Below, one piece after another: positions 42,758 through 52,061 of a DNA stretch of 64,000 bases (position 1 is the first letter of the stretch; each line of letters opens with the position of its first letter). The position numbers and the translations under genes are program-made. Location: contig JASGKX010000003.1 in assembly GCA_049840475.1 (NCBI GenBank), forward strand, positions 806,001-870,000, in the 5' to 3' direction. The DNA is from JBGVSA01 sp049840475. Its GTDB lineage: Bacteria > Pseudomonadota > Gammaproteobacteria > Burkholderiales > Rhodocyclaceae. The notes under the pieces are model-generated. The model was not told the DNA's origin and did not search any database. It worked only from the letters and a program-made list of their open reading frames with translations.

Positions 42758-43549
42758 ATGAAAACCAATTTCAAGCTCGTGGCGTCCGTCGTGCTGGCAG
42801 CCTGCTTGTGCTCGGCTGCCTTCGCACAACAAGCCAAGCCGCTGGCTAAGGTGAACGGCACGCCGATCTCGGCAGCCGTAGGCAACCTGCTGGTCGAAGA
42901 ACAGGTTGCTCAGGGGCAACCGAACAACGACCAACTGAAGAAGGAAGTGCGCGACGAGTTGATCCGTCGCGAGGTGTTGGCACAGGAAGCACGCAAGGCT
43001 GGACTGGACAAGAAGCCCGATATTCAGGCTCGCGTCGATTTGATGCGTACGAGCGTGCTGGCTGGCGCGTACATTGACCAGCTGGTCAGCAACAAGCAAT
43101 TCACCGACGCTGAACTGCGCAAGGAATACGATCGCCAGATCGCCAGCGAACAAGGCGGCAAGGAATACAAGGCTCGCCACATCGTCGTAAACAAGGAAGA
43201 AGATGCCAAGGCGATCATCGCCAAGCTGCAAGCTGGCGCCAAGTTCGCGGACTTCGTGAAAGAGTCAACCGATCCGGGCACCAAGGATAACGGCGGCGAC
43301 CTCGGCTGGAGCCGCCCGAACCAATACGTGCCGCCTTTTGCTCAAGCGCTGTCAACACTGCAAAAGGGCACGTTCACGCCGCAGCCGGTGAAAACCGACT
43401 TCGGCTACCACGTCATCATCGTTGATGACATTCGCGACATCCAACCGCCGGCATTCGACACGGTCAAGCCCCAACTCATCCAGATCAAGAAGCAGCAACT
43501 GATCCAGGAAACCGTCCAAAGTCTGGTCAGCAAGGCCAAAGTCGAGTAA
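42758..43549 (+). CDS. Periplasmic parvulin-type peptidyl-prolyl isomerase
   Basis: An exported protein of 263 residues that catalyses prolyl isomerisation during outer-membrane and periplasmic protein folding. The signal peptide is cut near residue 22 (AFA-Q). A SurA-like N-terminal helical part (VGNLLVEEQVAQGQPNNDQL) precedes the parvulin domain (about 130-230: KARHIVVNKEEDAKAIIAKL, GGDLGWSRPNQYVPPFAQAL, FGYHVIIVDDIRD). AAGGA lies before the ATG at 42758. A terminator follows. Confidence 0.92.
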   Translation: MKTNFKLVASVVLAACLCSAAFAQQAKPLAKVNGTPISAAVGNLLVEEQVAQGQPNNDQLKKEVRDELIRREVLAQEARKAGLDKKPDIQARVDLMRTSVLAGAYIDQLVSNKQFTDAELRKEYDRQIASEQGGKEYKARHIVVNKEEDAKAIIAKLQAGAKFADFVKESTDPGTKDNGGDLGWSRPNQYVPPFAQALSTLQKGTFTPQPVKTDFGYHVIIVDDIRDIQPPAFDTVKPQLIQIKKQQLIQETVQSLVSKAKVE

Positions 43550-43579
43550 GTTCCGCCTTCAACATCAGGCCTTTCACGA

Positions 43580-43602
43580 AAAGGGGCGCTCAGCGCCCCT
43601 TT
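43580..43602 (+). terminator. Rho-independent terminator after the parvulin gene
   Basis: AAAGGGGCGCT and AGCGCCCCTTT form a compact stem with a minimal loop, 30 bp after the stop codon. Confidence 0.75.
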
Positions 43603-43687
43603 CATTTGCCAGCACCGCCCCTCTAGCCCTGCCAATAAACGGGGCGCGGCGGTGACGCTATAATCTCATTTTGGTTGGGAGAGACGT

Positions 43688-44479
43688 ATGGGTTTTCTCG
43701 CGGGAAAGCGGATTCTGATTTGCGGCTTGCTGAGCAACCGCTCGATCGCCTACGGCGTGGCCAAGGCGATGCACCGTGAGGGTGCCGAATTGGCCTTCAC
43801 GTATCAGAATGAGCGCTTCCACGATCGCGTCAAGACGATGGCTGCTGAATTCGGCAGTTCGCTGATCTACCCCTGTGATGTGCAGGACGACGCCCAAATC
43901 ACCACGCTATTCGAATTGCTCGGCAAGGATTGGGACGGTCTGGACAGCGTAGTCCATTCGATCGCCTTCGCCCCGGGCGAAGCCCTGAAGGGCGATTTCC
44001 TCGAAGGCTTGTCGCGCGACGCCTTCCGCACGGCGCACGAAGTATCGAGCTACAGTTTTGCCGCGTTGGCGAAAGCCGCTCGCCCGATGATGCAAGGCCG
44101 CAATGGCTCGCTGCTGACACTGTCGTATTTGGGCGCGGTTCGCACGATGCCCAACTACAACGTAATGGGTTTGGCAAAGGCCAGCCTCGAGGCCTCCGTA
44201 CGGTACATGGCCGCAGCCATGGGTCCCGAAGGTATCCGCGTGAATGCCGTCTCCGCAGGCCCGATCAAGACTCTTGCCGCCTCCGGCATTGGCGACTTCA
44301 GCAAGCTGCTCGGCTTCAATGAGCGTAATGCCCCGCTACGCCGCAACGTGACGATCGAAGAAGTCGGCAACGCTGCCGCCTTCCTGTGTTCCGATCTAGC
44401 CTCGGGCATTTCGGCCGAAGTCATGTACGTGGATGCAGGCTTTAATAGCGTCGCCATTGGTTCGGCCGAACCGCTGTAA
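43688..44479 (+). CDS. fabI: Enoyl-[acyl-carrier-protein] reductase FabI (NADH)
   Basis: Final reductive step of fatty-acid elongation, cytoplasmic tetramer, 263 residues. The short-chain-dehydrogenase fold shows the FabI nucleotide-binding start RILICGLLSNRSIAYGVAKA, the tyrosine in LSYLGAVRTMP and the catalytic Y-x6-K in NYNVMGLAKASLEA. The segment GPIKTLAASGIGDF is the triclosan-binding substrate loop. GGGAGAG precedes the start. A -10-like TATAAT is at 43659-43664. A terminator follows. Confidence 0.96.
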   Translation: MGFLAGKRILICGLLSNRSIAYGVAKAMHREGAELAFTYQNERFHDRVKTMAAEFGSSLIYPCDVQDDAQITTLFELLGKDWDGLDSVVHSIAFAPGEALKGDFLEGLSRDAFRTAHEVSSYSFAALAKAARPMMQGRNGSLLTLSYLGAVRTMPNYNVMGLAKASLEASVRYMAAAMGPEGIRVNAVSAGPIKTLAASGIGDFSKLLGFNERNAPLRRNVTIEEVGNAAAFLCSDLASGISAEVMYVDAGFNSVAIGSAEPL

Positions 44480-44800
44480 AACACGGCCCCCAACTCATAC
44501 GTGAGTCACGGGAGTGCCAGAAAAAACGCCGCCCTTTGGGTGGCGTTTTTTTGCCAGGTATTTGGCGGCCCTCATCCCGTAGCGCAACTCGCCTTTGGGT
44601 CCGTTTACGACCCCCCAGGTCATCGCCCCTGCAGTGCGGTGTGAGCACGGCACGTGCATGGAGAAACCACCGCACCGAGCGCTGACAGCACGTTGCCGTC
44701 ACCTCTCCGCTCGCCCTGGGCATTTAGACGGCTGTGACCAGATCTGAAAGAACAAAAAAACGCTGCCCTAAGGCAGCGTTTTTGCATAAGTACTATTGGA
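44480..44800. other. Convergent intergenic region fabI / ppiD with two terminators
   Basis: This 321-bp stretch has no gene I can support. The fabI terminator is at 44520-44552 (stem ACGCCGCCC / GGGTGGCGT, then T-run). The ppiD terminator is at 44754-44783 (A-run, ACGCTGCC, loop CTAA, GGCAGCGT, T-run), symmetrical for both strands. The ~200 bp between them (about 44553-44753) has no recognised element. Confidence 0.7.
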
Positions 44801-46711
44801 TCAGTTGGCTGCAGCCTTCTCGTCCTTCGCCGGTGTTTTCGCCTTGATCTCGACACCCATCCGCTTGCGCAGGCCGGCCAGATAATCGCGCGTATCTTGC
44901 TCACCCAGCAAGTTCGACAATGCGTCACGAGCATCGGCAAGACGTGGATCGTTGTCGGCAATGGTCGGCACGTCAACCTTTTCAATGCGATAGAGCGTGT
45001 AACCCATAGGAGTCACAGCACCTGCGTAAGCCGGCAGCTTATCCGCGCCAGCCGCAAAGACCGCCTTGCGAGCATCGGTGGAGAATCCCGGCGTCGAGCG
45101 CTTAATGCTGCGTGCAGCATTCCACGTGGTCGCAGCACCTGCCTCACCGGCCTTGAGCTTGGCGAGCGCAACTTCGCCAGCAGCTTGAGCCAGCTTGGCA
45201 GCCTCGGCAGCCGTCAGTTGTTCTTCGATCTGCGCCTTGACCTGTTCGAGCGGCTTCTGCGATGCAGCCTGATGATCAACCACACGAGCCGAAATCATCA
45301 CGCCATTCCCGAGATCAACAGCTTCGATGTTGCGACGATTTTTGAGCGAATCCGCTTCAAACAGCTTGGACAGCACACGCTCGTTTGAAACCTGACCCGC
45401 CCCGGCCTGGCCGCGAGCGATCCAGTCGCTCTGCTCGACCTTCAGGCCGAACTTCTCTGCAACCGGTTTGAACGTGTCGGATTGCTCGTAGACCATGTTG
45501 CCGAACTGATCCGATGCCTCGGCAAACCGCTTGCCTGCCTGATCACGCGTCGCTTCGGCGACGATCTCAGCCTTGACCGATTCAAACGGCTTGACCGTTC
45601 CGCCACGAACGTCGTTCAACAGAATGATGTGATAGCCGTATTCGGACTGAACGATGTCGCTGATCTGATGCGGCTTGAGCGCAAACAGCGCGTCGTCGAA
45701 CGGCTTGACGAAGGCACCGCGCTCCATGAAGCCCAGGTCGCCGCCCGACTGCCCCGACGGATCATCGGAATACTGCTTGGCCAACGCAGCAAAGTCCTCG
45801 GGCCTAGCCTTGGCTTTGGCAAGAATTTCCTCAGCCTTTTTGTGAGCCGCATCGCGCTCGGCTTGCGGGGCGCTAGCGTCAACCTTCACCAGAATATGGC
45901 TCGCACGACGCTCTTCAGGCGCCGTGTATTTGTCTTTGCGATCGTCGTACCACTTACGCGCGTCGTCGTCGGAAATCTTGACCTGGCTCGCAATGGCCTC
46001 TTGCGACAGCACTACGTATTCCGCCTTGATACGTTCCGGGACGCGGAAGTCTGCTTGGTGGGTATCGTAGTAGGTCTTGGCGGCACCATCAGCCAGCTTG
46101 ACCTTGCCCATGTAGTCGCTCGTGTTGACGACCGATTCGGATATGGTGCGGCTTTCTTCCTGCAGCAGCACAAGACGGCGCAGCGTGTCCTTCGGAATCA
46201 CAGCCGTCTGCGTAATCGGCGACAACAGCATTTGCTGCGCCAGTCGGCTACGAAGATTTTGCTCGAACTGAAGCGGCGTCATGCCATTGGAAGCCAGCAC
46301 CGCTTGCGCTTGTTCCAACGAGAACTGTCCGTTCTGCTGAAATTCGGGGACCTGGCGCAGAGCGTTTTCCACTGCAGCCTGGGACACGAGCAAGCGGCCG
46401 TCGCGAATCGCCTCCTGCATCGTCGCCTGGGTAATGAGGCTATCAAGCACCGCCTGACGGAATTCGGGGCTTTCGGCCTGCTCTTGGCTAAAGCTGGCGC
46501 CCATCTGCTCGCGGAGATTCTGTTGCTGCGTGCGCACTGCGTCGTTGAGCTGACCGTTGGTGATCTTGATCGAACCCACCTTGGCAGCGTCGTCCGAGTC
46601 ACCGGTCATGTCTCGCACGTACGAACCGATGCCAAAGAAGGCGAAAGGCAGGACGATCAACATCAGTGCGACACGCACAAATTTCGGATTATTACGAACA
46701 GCTTCAAACAT
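44801..46711 (-). CDS. ppiD: Peptidyl-prolyl isomerase PpiD (SurA_N/parvulin), inner-membrane anchored
   Basis: A periplasmic chaperone of 636 residues fixed by one N-terminal helix (VRVALMLIVLPFAFFGIGSY). A SurA_N-like region (about 40-200) is followed by a parvulin domain (about 235-365: RRASHILVKVDASAPQAERD, GGDLGFMERGAFVKPFDDAL, YGYHIILLNDVRG) and a C-terminal region. It helps newly exported proteins fold at the Sec translocon. The start is the ATG at 46711 (MFEAVRNNPKF), the usual family N-terminus. An upstream extension would overlap the tRNA-side terminator and is rejected. It ends the tig-clpP-clpX-lon-hupB-tRNA block. Confidence 0.95.
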   Translation of the reverse strand: MFEAVRNNPKFVRVALMLIVLPFAFFGIGSYVRDMTGDSDDAAKVGSIKITNGQLNDAVRTQQQNLREQMGASFSQEQAESPEFRQAVLDSLITQATMQEAIRDGRLLVSQAAVENALRQVPEFQQNGQFSLEQAQAVLASNGMTPLQFEQNLRSRLAQQMLLSPITQTAVIPKDTLRRLVLLQEESRTISESVVNTSDYMGKVKLADGAAKTYYDTHQADFRVPERIKAEYVVLSQEAIASQVKISDDDARKWYDDRKDKYTAPEERRASHILVKVDASAPQAERDAAHKKAEEILAKAKARPEDFAALAKQYSDDPSGQSGGDLGFMERGAFVKPFDDALFALKPHQISDIVQSEYGYHIILLNDVRGGTVKPFESVKAEIVAEATRDQAGKRFAEASDQFGNMVYEQSDTFKPVAEKFGLKVEQSDWIARGQAGAGQVSNERVLSKLFEADSLKNRRNIEAVDLGNGVMISARVVDHQAASQKPLEQVKAQIEEQLTAAEAAKLAQAAGEVALAKLKAGEAGAATTWNAARSIKRSTPGFSTDARKAVFAAGADKLPAYAGAVTPMGYTLYRIEKVDVPTIADNDPRLADARDALSNLLGEQDTRDYLAGLRKRMGVEIKAKTPAKDEKAAAN

Positions 46712-46771
46712 CGCGTACCCGATTGATGATGGATGGCGAAAAGCCGCTCTTTGACAGGCGGCGCACATAAG

Positions 46772-46800
46772 AAAAAGGCGAACCTCGGTTCGCCTTTTTC
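46772..46800 (-). terminator. Terminator downstream of the tRNA pair
   Basis: AAAAAGGCGAAC, loop CTCG, GTTCGCCTTTTT. It is about 10 bp past the CCA end of tRNA-Asp on the minus strand. Confidence 0.85.
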
Positions 46801-46809
46801 TTGACAACT

Positions 46810-46886
46810 TGGCGGAGTGGACGGGACTCGAACCCGCGACCCCCGGCGTGACAGGCCGGTATTCTAACCGACTGAACTACCACTCC
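46810..46886 (-). tRNA. tRNA-Asp (anticodon GTC)
   Basis: The 77-nt minus-strand sequence folds as a standard tRNA. The acceptor GGAGTGG pairs with CCACTCC, the discriminator is G and CCA is encoded. The anticodon loop is CTGTCAC, with anticodon GTC, and the T arm contains GGTTCGAGTCC. It lies 32 bp after tRNA-Val and is cotranscribed with it. Confidence 0.97.
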
Positions 46887-46918
46887 GCGTATCGACCGAC
46901 CGACGGGACCAGTAAAAC

Positions 46919-46994
46919 TGGTGGGTGCTGAGGGGCTCGAACCCCCGACATTCGCCTTGTAAGGGCGACGCTCTACCAACTGAGCTAAGCACCC
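46919..46994 (-). tRNA. tRNA-Val (anticodon TAC)
   Basis: A 76-nt cloverleaf on the minus strand: acceptor GGGTGCT with AGCACCC, discriminator A, encoded CCA. D arm TAGCTCAGTTGGTAGAGC, anticodon TAC in CTTACAA, T arm GGTTCGAGCCC. Confidence 0.97.
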
Positions 46995-47047
46995 GATCCC
47001 GCCTGGCGCCGCCCTTCAAAGAGCACAAGCACCACAACGTCAGCCGA

Positions 47048-47320
47048 TTAGTTTACTGCATCTTTCAGCGCTTTGCCAGGGCGAAACTTTGGCACTTTCG
47101 CCGCCTTGATCTTTATCGCATCGCCAGTGCGCGGATTGCGACCCGTACGCGCCGCGCGCTTACCCACCGAGAACGTGCCGAAACCGACGAGCGTCACGTC
47201 ATTTCCCTTTTTCAAGGATTGCTTGATCGCTGCAACAGCGGCATCCAGCGCCCGCCCGGCCGCTGCCTTTGAAACATCAGCTTGCTTGGCGATTACTTCA
47301 ATCAATTCAGATTTATTCAC
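47048..47320 (-). CDS. hupB: DNA-binding protein HU-beta
   Basis: A histone-like nucleoid protein of 90 residues. It starts at a GTG (47320): NKSELIEVIAKQADVSKAAA follows directly, and the strong site GAGGGGG is 7 nt upstream. The DNA-contacting arm has GKRAARTGRNPRTGDAIKI with the conserved RNPxT and C-terminal VPKFRPGKALKDAVN. Position between lon and the tRNA pair is standard. A consensus sigma-70 promoter lies upstream. Confidence 0.97.
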   Translation of the reverse strand: MNKSELIEVIAKQADVSKAAAGRALDAAVAAIKQSLKKGNDVTLVGFGTFSVGKRAARTGRNPRTGDAIKIKAAKVPKFRPGKALKDAVN

Positions 47321-47416
47321 GTAATACCCCCTCAGCGTTGATAAGGACAGCGGCTGTAACCAAGCTCTGGTGCGGCTTTCGGCCACATCTAAATACTCAA
47401 AGCCTGCAGCAAGTTA

Positions 47417-47445
47417 TATAACAAGGCAAAAATGAGAATGTCAAG
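47417..47445 (-). promoter_or_regulatory. Consensus sigma-70 promoter of hupB
   Basis: TTGACA (47440-47445) and TTATAT (47417-47422) are separated by exactly 17 bp on the minus strand, about 97 bp before the hupB start. One of the best sigma-70 matches in the window, as expected for an abundant nucleoid protein. Confidence 0.85.
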
Positions 47446-47494
47446 CTGCTATGCACGGAGGGCGCCATACGGTCACGATCTGCGGTGATCGGCC

Positions 47495-47532
47495 AAAAAA
47501 AAGGGAAACACCCCTGGGTGTTTCCCTTTTTT
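47495..47532 (-). terminator. Terminator after lon
   Basis: Long, near-perfect inverted repeat AGGGAAACACC / GGTGTTTCCCT with A- and T-runs on both sides, separating lon from the hupB promoter. Confidence 0.9.
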
Positions 47533-47554
47533 ATTTCCTACAGGCAAATGACTA

Positions 47555-49970
47555 TCAGTGCGTTACGACATTGCCTGTAGCTTCGTCGGTATTGCCAACC
47601 GGGCGAGCCTCTTCAGCCACCTGCTCGGGCAATGCCTCGGGCAAACGCTCCAACGTATGCTCGAGCACCTGATCGATCCACTTCACCGGCACGATCTCGA
47701 TACGATCCCTGATGCCTGCAGGCAGTTCCTGCAGATCCTTGACGTTCTCTTCAGGAATCAGCGCCTTGCGAATGCCACCGCGAACCGCTGCGAGCAGCTT
47801 TTCTTTCAGCCCACCGATCGGCAGCACCTCACCCCGCAGGGTGATTTCGCCCGTCATTGCCACGTCGGCACGCACCGGAATGCCGGTCAATACAGACACC
47901 AGCGCCGAGCAGATGGCGATACCGGCCGACGGACCGTCCTTCGGCGTCGCGCCTTCGGGCAAGTGAATGTGGATGTCGCTCTTCTGGTAGAAGTCATCGT
48001 GGATGCCCAGTTGGCGAGCGCGCTTGCGCACAACCGACAACGCAGCCTGGATCGATTCCTGCATCACCTCACCCAACTTGCCGGTGGTGGTGATCTTGCC
48101 CTTGCCAGGCAACACGACAGCTTCAATCGTCAGCAACTCACCGCCAACCTCGGTCCATGCAAGGCCAGTAACCTGCCCCACCTGGTTGTCTTTTTCGGCA
48201 ACACCAAAAGTGAAGCGACGGACACCGAGGAACTTGTCCAGGTTCTTGGCGTTGACGACGATCTTGCTCGTACGCGAACGCATGACCAGTGACTTGATCA
48301 CCTTGCGGCAGATCTTAGAAACCTCACGCTCCAGACTCCGCACGCCCGCTTCACGGGTGTAGTAACGGATGATGTCGCGCAGCGCGTCTTCAGTCACCGT
48401 AAGTTCGGTCTGCTTCACGCCGTTGTTCTTCATCTGCTTGGGCAGCAGATAACGCTGGGCAATGCTGACCTTTTCTTCTTCGGTGTAACCCGAAAGACGG
48501 ATGATCTCCATCCGATCAAGCAACGGCGCCGGGATGTTGAGCGAGTTGGCCGTCGCCACGAACATCACATCCGACAAGTCGTACTCAACTTCGATATAGT
48601 GATCGACGAAGGTCGAGTTCTGCTCTGGATCCAGCACCTCAAGCAGCGCCGAACTCGGGTCACCCCTGAAGTCCTGCCCCATCTTGTCCACTTCATCCAG
48701 CAGGAACAGCGGGTTACGCACGGCAACCTTGGTCATGTTCTGCAGAATCTTGCCCGGCATCGAGCCGATATACGTGCGGCGGTGACCGCGAATCTCGGCC
48801 TCGTCACGCACGCCACCCAGGCTCATACGCACGAACTTGCGGTTCGTCGCCTTGGCGATCGACTGGCCGAGCGAGGTCTTGCCAACCCCAGGAGGCCCAA
48901 CAAGGCACAGGATCGGCGCCTTGAGCTTGTCGAACGCGTTGCTGCACCGCCAAGTATTCGAGGATGCGTTCCTTGACCTTTTCCAGGCCAAAGTGGTCCT
49001 TGTCCAGCACCTTCTGGGCCTCTCCCAGATCCTTGCTGATACGGGACTTTTTCTTCCAGGGCAGGCCAGTCAGCGTCTCGATGTAGTTGCGCACGACCGT
49101 CGCTTCGGCCGACATCGGCGACATCAGACGGAGCTTCTTCATTTCCGACTGCGCCTTGGCCAAGGCTTCCTTGGTCATGCCGACAGACTTGATCTTCTTG
49201 TCGATCTCTTCGAGATCCGCGCCCTCTTCGCCTTCGCCGAGCTCTTTCTGGATCGCCTTGACCTGTTCGTTCAGGTAGTACTCGCGCTGCGATTTCTCCA
49301 TCTGGCGCTTGACGCGGCCACGGATACGCTTTTCAACCTGAAGGATGTCGAGTTCGGTTTCCAGTTGCGACAGCAAACGCTCAAGGCGCTGGCCAACGTC
49401 GAACAGTTCGAGCACGGTCTGCTTCTGTTCCAGCTTGAGCGGCAGATGTGCAGCAATGGTATCGGCCAGACGGCCGGCTTCGTCGATCCCCGCCAGCGAA
49501 GTCAAAATCTCCGGCGGAATCTTCTTGTTCAGTTTCACGTACTGATCGAACTGGCCGATGATCGCACGGCGCATTGCTTCGATCTCGTGTGTGCCCATGT
49601 CGTCGCTCGGCACGGGCGTCACGCTGGCCATGAACACCGAGTGCAGATCGCTGACGTGCTCGACCTCGGCACGTTGAGTGCCTTCGACCAGCACTTTCAC
49701 CGTACCGTCCGGCAGCTTGAGCATCTGCAGGATGTTAGCCACGCAACCCACGCTGTAGAGGTCATCAGCCGACGGCTCATCCTTGGCGGCTGATTTCTGT
49801 GCCACCAGCAGGATGCTCTTGCCAGACTCCATGGACGTCTCCAGCGCCTTGATCGACTTCGGGCGCCCGACGAACAGCGGGATGACCATGTGCGGGAACA
49901 CCACCACGTCACGCAGCGGCAACAGTGGCAGTTCGATGGTCTCAGGGGGGAGCTCAGGCTTGCTTGACAT
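47555..49970 (-). CDS. lon: ATP-dependent protease La (Lon), frameshifted as sequenced
   Basis: A hexameric cytosolic protease degrading misfolded and regulatory proteins. N-terminal LON substrate domain (ELPLLPLRDVVVFPHMVIPL), central coiled coil (MEKSQREYYLNEQVKAIQKE), AAA+ domain (Walker A GPPGVGKTS, LLDEVDKMG) and C-terminal Ser-Lys protease domain (DGPSAGIAICSALVS with the catalytic serine; lysine in GLKEKLLAAVRGG) are all present. The frame breaks at AVQQRV. Skipping one base (plus-strand G48932 after GTT) restores DKLKAPILCLVGPPG and an 804-residue protein, normal length. Start at 49970 after AAGGAT; an ATG at 49991 is less likely. The break is probably a sequence error. Confidence 0.95.
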
Positions 49971-49998
49971 GTTTGTATCCTTCAAAGGCACCCAACAG

Positions 49999-50026
49999 AT
50001 GTTGGGGCACGGGAGTGCAATTCAAG
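49999..50026 (-). promoter_or_regulatory. Heat-shock (sigma-32-like) promoter of lon
   Basis: On the minus strand CTTGAA (50021-50026), 13-bp spacer and CCCCAACAT (49999-50007) closely match the sigma-32 consensus CTTGAA / CCCCATNT. It lies about 29 bp before the lon start in the clpX-lon gap. lon is a classic sigma-32 target. Confidence 0.7.
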
Positions 50027-50035
50027 AAGCGATGC

Positions 50036-50053
50036 GCGGGCAATTTTGCCCGC
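50036..50053 (-). terminator. Hairpin between clpX and lon
   Basis: GCGGGCA, loop ATTT, TGCCCGC. It lies 12 bp past the clpX stop and upstream of the lon promoter. It has no T-run, so termination may be partial and clpX-lon read-through possible. Confidence 0.4.
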
Positions 50054-50064
50054 GCCGAGTGCAC

Positions 50065-51336
50065 TCAGTTGGAACCTGAGACTTTTGGCTGATCAGCGTA
50101 GATCAGGATGGGCTTGGCGTTCGAATCGATGGTGTTCTCTTCGATCACCACCTTACTCACGTTTTCAAGACTCGGCAGCTCGTACATGACATCCAGCAGC
50201 GCCGCTTCGATGATCGAACGCAGGCCACGGGCGCCGGTACGACGCTTGATCGCGCGGCGGGCAATCGCCTGTAGCGCGGCCGGGCGCACTTCCAGCTCCA
50301 CCCCTTCCATCGCGAAGAGCTTCTGGTACTGCTTGATCAACGCGTTCTTGGGTTCAATGAGGATCTGGATCAGCGCCTCTTCCGAAAGTTCATGCAACGT
50401 CGCCACGACCGGCAGACGACCGATGAACTCAGGAATCAGGCCGAACTTGATAAGGTCTTCGGGCTCGACCTGCTCGAAGGCCTCAGACAGACCGCCTTCG
50501 CTGCGGCTCTTCACCTGGGCGCCAAAGCCGATACCGATGTGCTCGGTACGGTCGCGGATGACCTTTTCCAGCCCATCGAATGCGCCACCACAGATGAACA
50601 GCATGTTGGTCGTATCGACCTGCACGAAGTCCTGATTGGGGTGCTTGCGCCCCCCTTGCGGCGGCACAGCGGCGATGGTGCCCTCGACGATCTTGAGCAG
50701 CGCCTGCTGCACGCCCTCGCCGGACACGTCGCGAGTAATCGACGGATTGTCGGACTTGCGCGAAATCTTGTCGATTTCGTCAATGTAAACAATGCCCTGT
50801 TGCGCGCGCTCGACGTCGTAGTCGCACTTTTGCAGTAGCTTCTGGATGATGTTCTCGACGTCTTCACCGACGTAACCGGCCTCGGTCAGGGTCGTCGCAT
50901 CAGCCATCACGAACGGCACGTTCAGCAGGCGAGCCAGCGTCTGGGCGAGCAGCGTCTTGCCCGAGCCTGTGGGCCCGATCAGCAGAATGTTGCTCTTGGA
51001 CAGCTCAACATCATCGGCCGACTTGGAAGCGTGGCGCAGGCGCTTGTAGTGGTTGTACACCGCCACCGACAGGATGCGCTTGGCCGCCGTCTGGCCGATC
51101 ACGTACTGATCGAGGATCTCACCGATCTCGCGCGGCGTGGGCAGGTCGGTACGCTCGAGCCGAGCCGTACCATCGCTACCCATCTCGTCGCGGATGATGT
51201 CGTTGCACAGCTCGATGCACTCGTCGCAGATGAACACCGAAGGACCGGCGATCAGCTTGCGAACTTCATGCTGGCTCTTGCCGCAGAACGAGCAATAAAG
51301 CAGCTTGTCCCCGCTACCGGGTTTCTTGTCGGTCAT
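50065..51336 (-). CDS. clpX: ClpX, ATPase subunit of ClpXP
   Basis: AAA+ unfoldase of 423 residues that recognises substrates and feeds ClpP. It has an N-terminal C4 zinc domain (LYCSFCGKSQ...FICDECIELC), Walker A GPTGSGKTLLAQTLA, Walker B GIVYIDEIDKIS, pore-loop GYVGEDVE and the ClpP-binding IGF-like loop (HIGIGFGAQVK). Normal length. It lies 40 bp after clpP. Confidence 0.98.
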   Translation of the reverse strand: MTDKKPGSGDKLLYCSFCGKSQHEVRKLIAGPSVFICDECIELCNDIIRDEMGSDGTARLERTDLPTPREIGEILDQYVIGQTAAKRILSVAVYNHYKRLRHASKSADDVELSKSNILLIGPTGSGKTLLAQTLARLLNVPFVMADATTLTEAGYVGEDVENIIQKLLQKCDYDVERAQQGIVYIDEIDKISRKSDNPSITRDVSGEGVQQALLKIVEGTIAAVPPQGGRKHPNQDFVQVDTTNMLFICGGAFDGLEKVIRDRTEHIGIGFGAQVKSRSEGGLSEAFEQVEPEDLIKFGLIPEFIGRLPVVATLHELSEEALIQILIEPKNALIKQYQKLFAMEGVELEVRPAALQAIARRAIKRRTGARGLRSIIEAALLDVMYELPSLENVSKVVIEENTIDSNAKPILIYADQPKVSGSN

Positions 51337-51376
51337 ATCGAGCCTATGTGTTGTTTTGTGCGTCGCGGGTCTGGAA

Positions 51377-52006
51377 TCAAGCCACGTCGGTGCGGTTGCT
51401 CAGGACCCTGTCAACGAGACCGTACTCCGCCGCCTCGGCGGCAGACATGAAATTGTCACGGTCGGTGTCTTTTTCAATACGCTCTACAGGCTGCCCGGTG
51501 TGTTCGGACAGCATATTGTTCAGTTTGGCGCGCAGCGTGAGGATTTCGCGAGCATGGATTTCGATATCCGATGCCTGTCCCTGGAATCCGCCCAGCGGCT
51601 GGTGAATCATCACGCGCGAATTGGGCAGGCAGAAGCGCTTGCCCTTTGCGCCGGCTGCCAGCAGGAATGCACCCATGCTGGCCGCCTGCCCCACGCACAG
51701 CGTGCTCACAGCCGGCTTGATGAACTGCATGGTGTCGTAGATCGCCATGCCAGCCGTCACCGAGCCGCCCGGTGAGTTGATATAGAAGTAGATGTCCTTG
51801 TCCGGATTCTCGGACTCAAGGAACAGCAGTTGAGCCACGATCAGGTTGGCGGTCTGGTCATTGACAGGGCCGACCAGAAACACGACGCGCTCGCGCAGCA
51901 GACGCGAGTAAATGTCGTAAGAGCGCTCACCGCGGCCGCTCTGCTCGACAACGATAGGCACGAGGCCGAGTCCTTGAGGGTCCCAGTCGGATTGCGCGTT
52001 TGTCAT
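51377..52006 (-). CDS. clpP: ClpP protease subunit
   Basis: Serine peptidase of 209 residues forming the tetradecameric chamber. The catalytic serine is Ser110 in CVGQAASMGAFLLAAG and histidine His135 in SRVMIHQPLGG, with the aspartate in the following helix region. The start MTNAQSDWDPQGLG at 52006 is preferred to an ATG six codons upstream. It lies between tig and clpX, as usual. Confidence 0.97.
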   Translation of the reverse strand: MTNAQSDWDPQGLGLVPIVVEQSGRGERSYDIYSRLLRERVVFLVGPVNDQTANLIVAQLLFLESENPDKDIYFYINSPGGSVTAGMAIYDTMQFIKPAVSTLCVGQAASMGAFLLAAGAKGKRFCLPNSRVMIHQPLGGFQGQASDIEIHAREILTLRAKLNNMLSEHTGQPVERIEKDTDRDNFMSAAEAAEYGLVDRVLSNRTDVA

Positions 52007-52061
52007 GGCGTTATGCAGAAACATTCCTTGAGTCCGTTGAGTGAATCAGGAGAGGGAGTCG

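Noticed and set aside
45482..46726. Long open frame antisense to ppiD (414 codons)
   Set aside because: Shadow of the ppiD coding strand; no recognisable motifs.
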